Positions 62,801-64,000 of a stretch of 64,000 nt of DNA are shown piece by piece. How positions within the stretch are numbered: position 1 is the first letter of the stretch; each line of letters starts with the position of its first letter. The translations under genes and the position numbers were made by a program. Below the pieces are notes generated by a model. It worked only from the letters and a program-made list of their open reading frames with translations, was not told the DNA's origin and ran no database searches. The DNA is taken from assembly GCA_020746835.1 (NCBI GenBank), contig JAGPNK010000005.1, positions 2,170,001-2,234,000 of the forward strand, in the 5' to 3' direction. The stretch comes from Stachybotrys elegans (Eukaryota > Ascomycota > Sordariomycetes > Hypocreales > Stachybotryaceae).

Positions 62801-64000
62801 ATACTTTAATCCCTTTTAATTTTATTCGTCTTCTTCTATGCGCCTCCCCTTTATGGTGCATCATCTCTAGCGGGGACAATGACGGCTTGATGAAGCCTGC
62901 CTGCCTGTCTGTATGTTGGTGCTGACAAGAAGGGGTGTGGGCAGCAACGAAAGCCGCAAGGTCCAGCAAGGTGGCCTGAATCATGATCCATCCAGACTGC
63001 CAAGCCTCGAAATGGTCACATTGGAGACGTCAAAAAGGGATCCGTAGAGCACGGAGATGATAGAAATGAATACCTAAAGAAATAAATAAAAAGTGTTAAA
63101 TAAAACTAGGGCCAGGCGAGGATCGACGAGGGCTGATCGGCGGCGGCATGCACTATCTACATTTAGACATAGTCACTAGGAGAATTGGGGGCGCAAAAAC
63201 CATGGGCAAATCCGTGCCCAGGCCGAGAATTCCATGGATGGGTGAAGCAGGAGACATGATGCAGAGAGACGGAGCACAGAGTACGTAGTCTTTTTGCACA
63301 TGCATCCGGCGGTTCCATTGAGGCATGGAATAGCGAGTGGAGAGGTAATCCGTCTTGCAAAGAAAAGAATTCATTAATTAATGGATGAATTAAAGTGAGC
63401 GAGTGGAGGGGGTGCGCGCCGCAAGACGGGCTCCCGTTCGCCCAGCCACCCGAAATTCATGGTGTTCTCATCATGCAGGCCCAAGTCCATGTAAGTCCCC
63501 TAGCATGGAGGCTTGTCGCGTAGCGTAATAGGTAAGTCGCTGGAAGGGTTTCATGTCATGTCAAAGTCCAAGGAGTCGCGCGTCGCCGCGTCCCACCACG
63601 CGTATAGTGGTTGGGCTTACTCCTTTCCCTTGCTCCCTTACTCCCTACCCACGGGCACGGGGGGGACCCCCATCTTGTCTTGCCTAGGGAGGGAGCGGAG
63701 GTTACAGCAGGGTGATGTAAGTTTACGGCATGGCATGACACGCGCACACACACACACAGGCACAGGCACAGACACAAACTTGTTGAGGGTGCAGTAGGCG
63801 TGCAAGAAACGAAAGAAGGAGAAGGCGGAATGACGAGCTACCGACGCACAGGCGGCAGCACGGCGTGGCGGCAGGCTTGGAGGAAGGGAGCGAGCATGTG
63901 CGAAGAAGAGGCACGGCGGCGGCGACACTCGGTATGGATTGTGTTACCCGTTGGCGTGGCACCATGGTCACCAAGGCGGAAGGCAAAGCGTTGCTGTCGG

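Larger units (their letters stand above)
53848..64000. other. 10-kb gene desert at the right end
   Basis: I find no gene with a recognisable domain, convincing signal peptide or joined exons. The longest open frame (57763-58581, 272 codons) is Arg/Ala/Pro-rich with no domain, and so are several of 130-155 codons. The interval is full of simple sequence: a 10-bp tandem at 58701-58733, poly-G at 59823-59834, an alternating CG tract near 60430, CA/GCACA repeats near 63740-63780, CCTGTCTG repeats near 56575-56605, and many CT/GA blocks. It contains the J-protein promoter at its left end. The rest may be long regulatory or untranslated sequence of a gene beyond 64000, noncoding RNA, or spacer. Confidence 0.55.

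Noticed and set aside
1..64000. CRISPR array, bacterial operon or prophage
   Set aside because: No regularly spaced direct repeats of 25-40 bp were seen. Spliceosomal introns and eukaryotic families show this is fungal nuclear DNA.

Overview
The window looks like nuclear DNA of a filamentous ascomycete (Pezizomycotina; a Sordariomycete is my inference, with no species call). Genes lie on both strands with no operons. Introns are short (about 45-106 nt) with GTRNGT-like donors, CTRAC-type branch sites and YAG acceptors. Protein families are typical of this group: a HET domain, a STAND-type fungal N-terminal domain, a fungal rhodopsin (PTH11-like) receptor, a LaeA-like methyltransferase, GH18 and YTH1. 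I rebuilt the multi-exon genes by hand from splice signals and phase, so exon ends are predictions.

Layout. (1) 154-1374: a secreted EGF-like/beta-propeller protein. (2) 3.9-24.6 kb: an accessory island holding three paralogous two-finger C2H2 proteins (3965-5044, 7729-9000, 10975-12668), a PTH11-like receptor broken by a 1-base frameshift (5453-6630), a secreted protein of unknown family (14092-15102), a trypsin-like serine protease with its triad intact (16240-18090), a degenerate RecQ-helicase-like gene with an in-frame TAG (18600-20753), and a 1079-residue HET-ankyrin protein (21328-24567). Gaps here hold AT-rich DNA and a diverged direct repeat. (3) 25.3-30.4 kb: a conserved block of DUF1776, the CPSF subunit Yth1 and a LaeA-like methyltransferase. 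(4) 33.9-39.7 kb: an intracellular GH18 chitinase-like protein, a polyQ unknown and a plasma-membrane syntaxin. (5) 42.0-47.7 kb: a MEMO-family protein, a second STAND/ankyrin-type gene and a secreted Kelch protein with an apparent frameshift. (6) 49.3-53.8 kb: a ZRC1-type vacuolar zinc transporter and a DnaJC11-like mitochondrial J protein. (7) 53.85-64.0 kb: about 10 kb with no supportable gene.

How the genes may work together. The housekeeping genes do not form a pathway. The accessory island does have a theme: HET-ANK, STAND-like N-terminal/ANK, a stand-alone trypsin-like protease, a dead helicase and an amplified C2H2 family resemble the loci that fungi use for non-self recognition and regulated cell death. 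That is inference from family and neighbourhood. Nothing in the sequence proves the genes act together.
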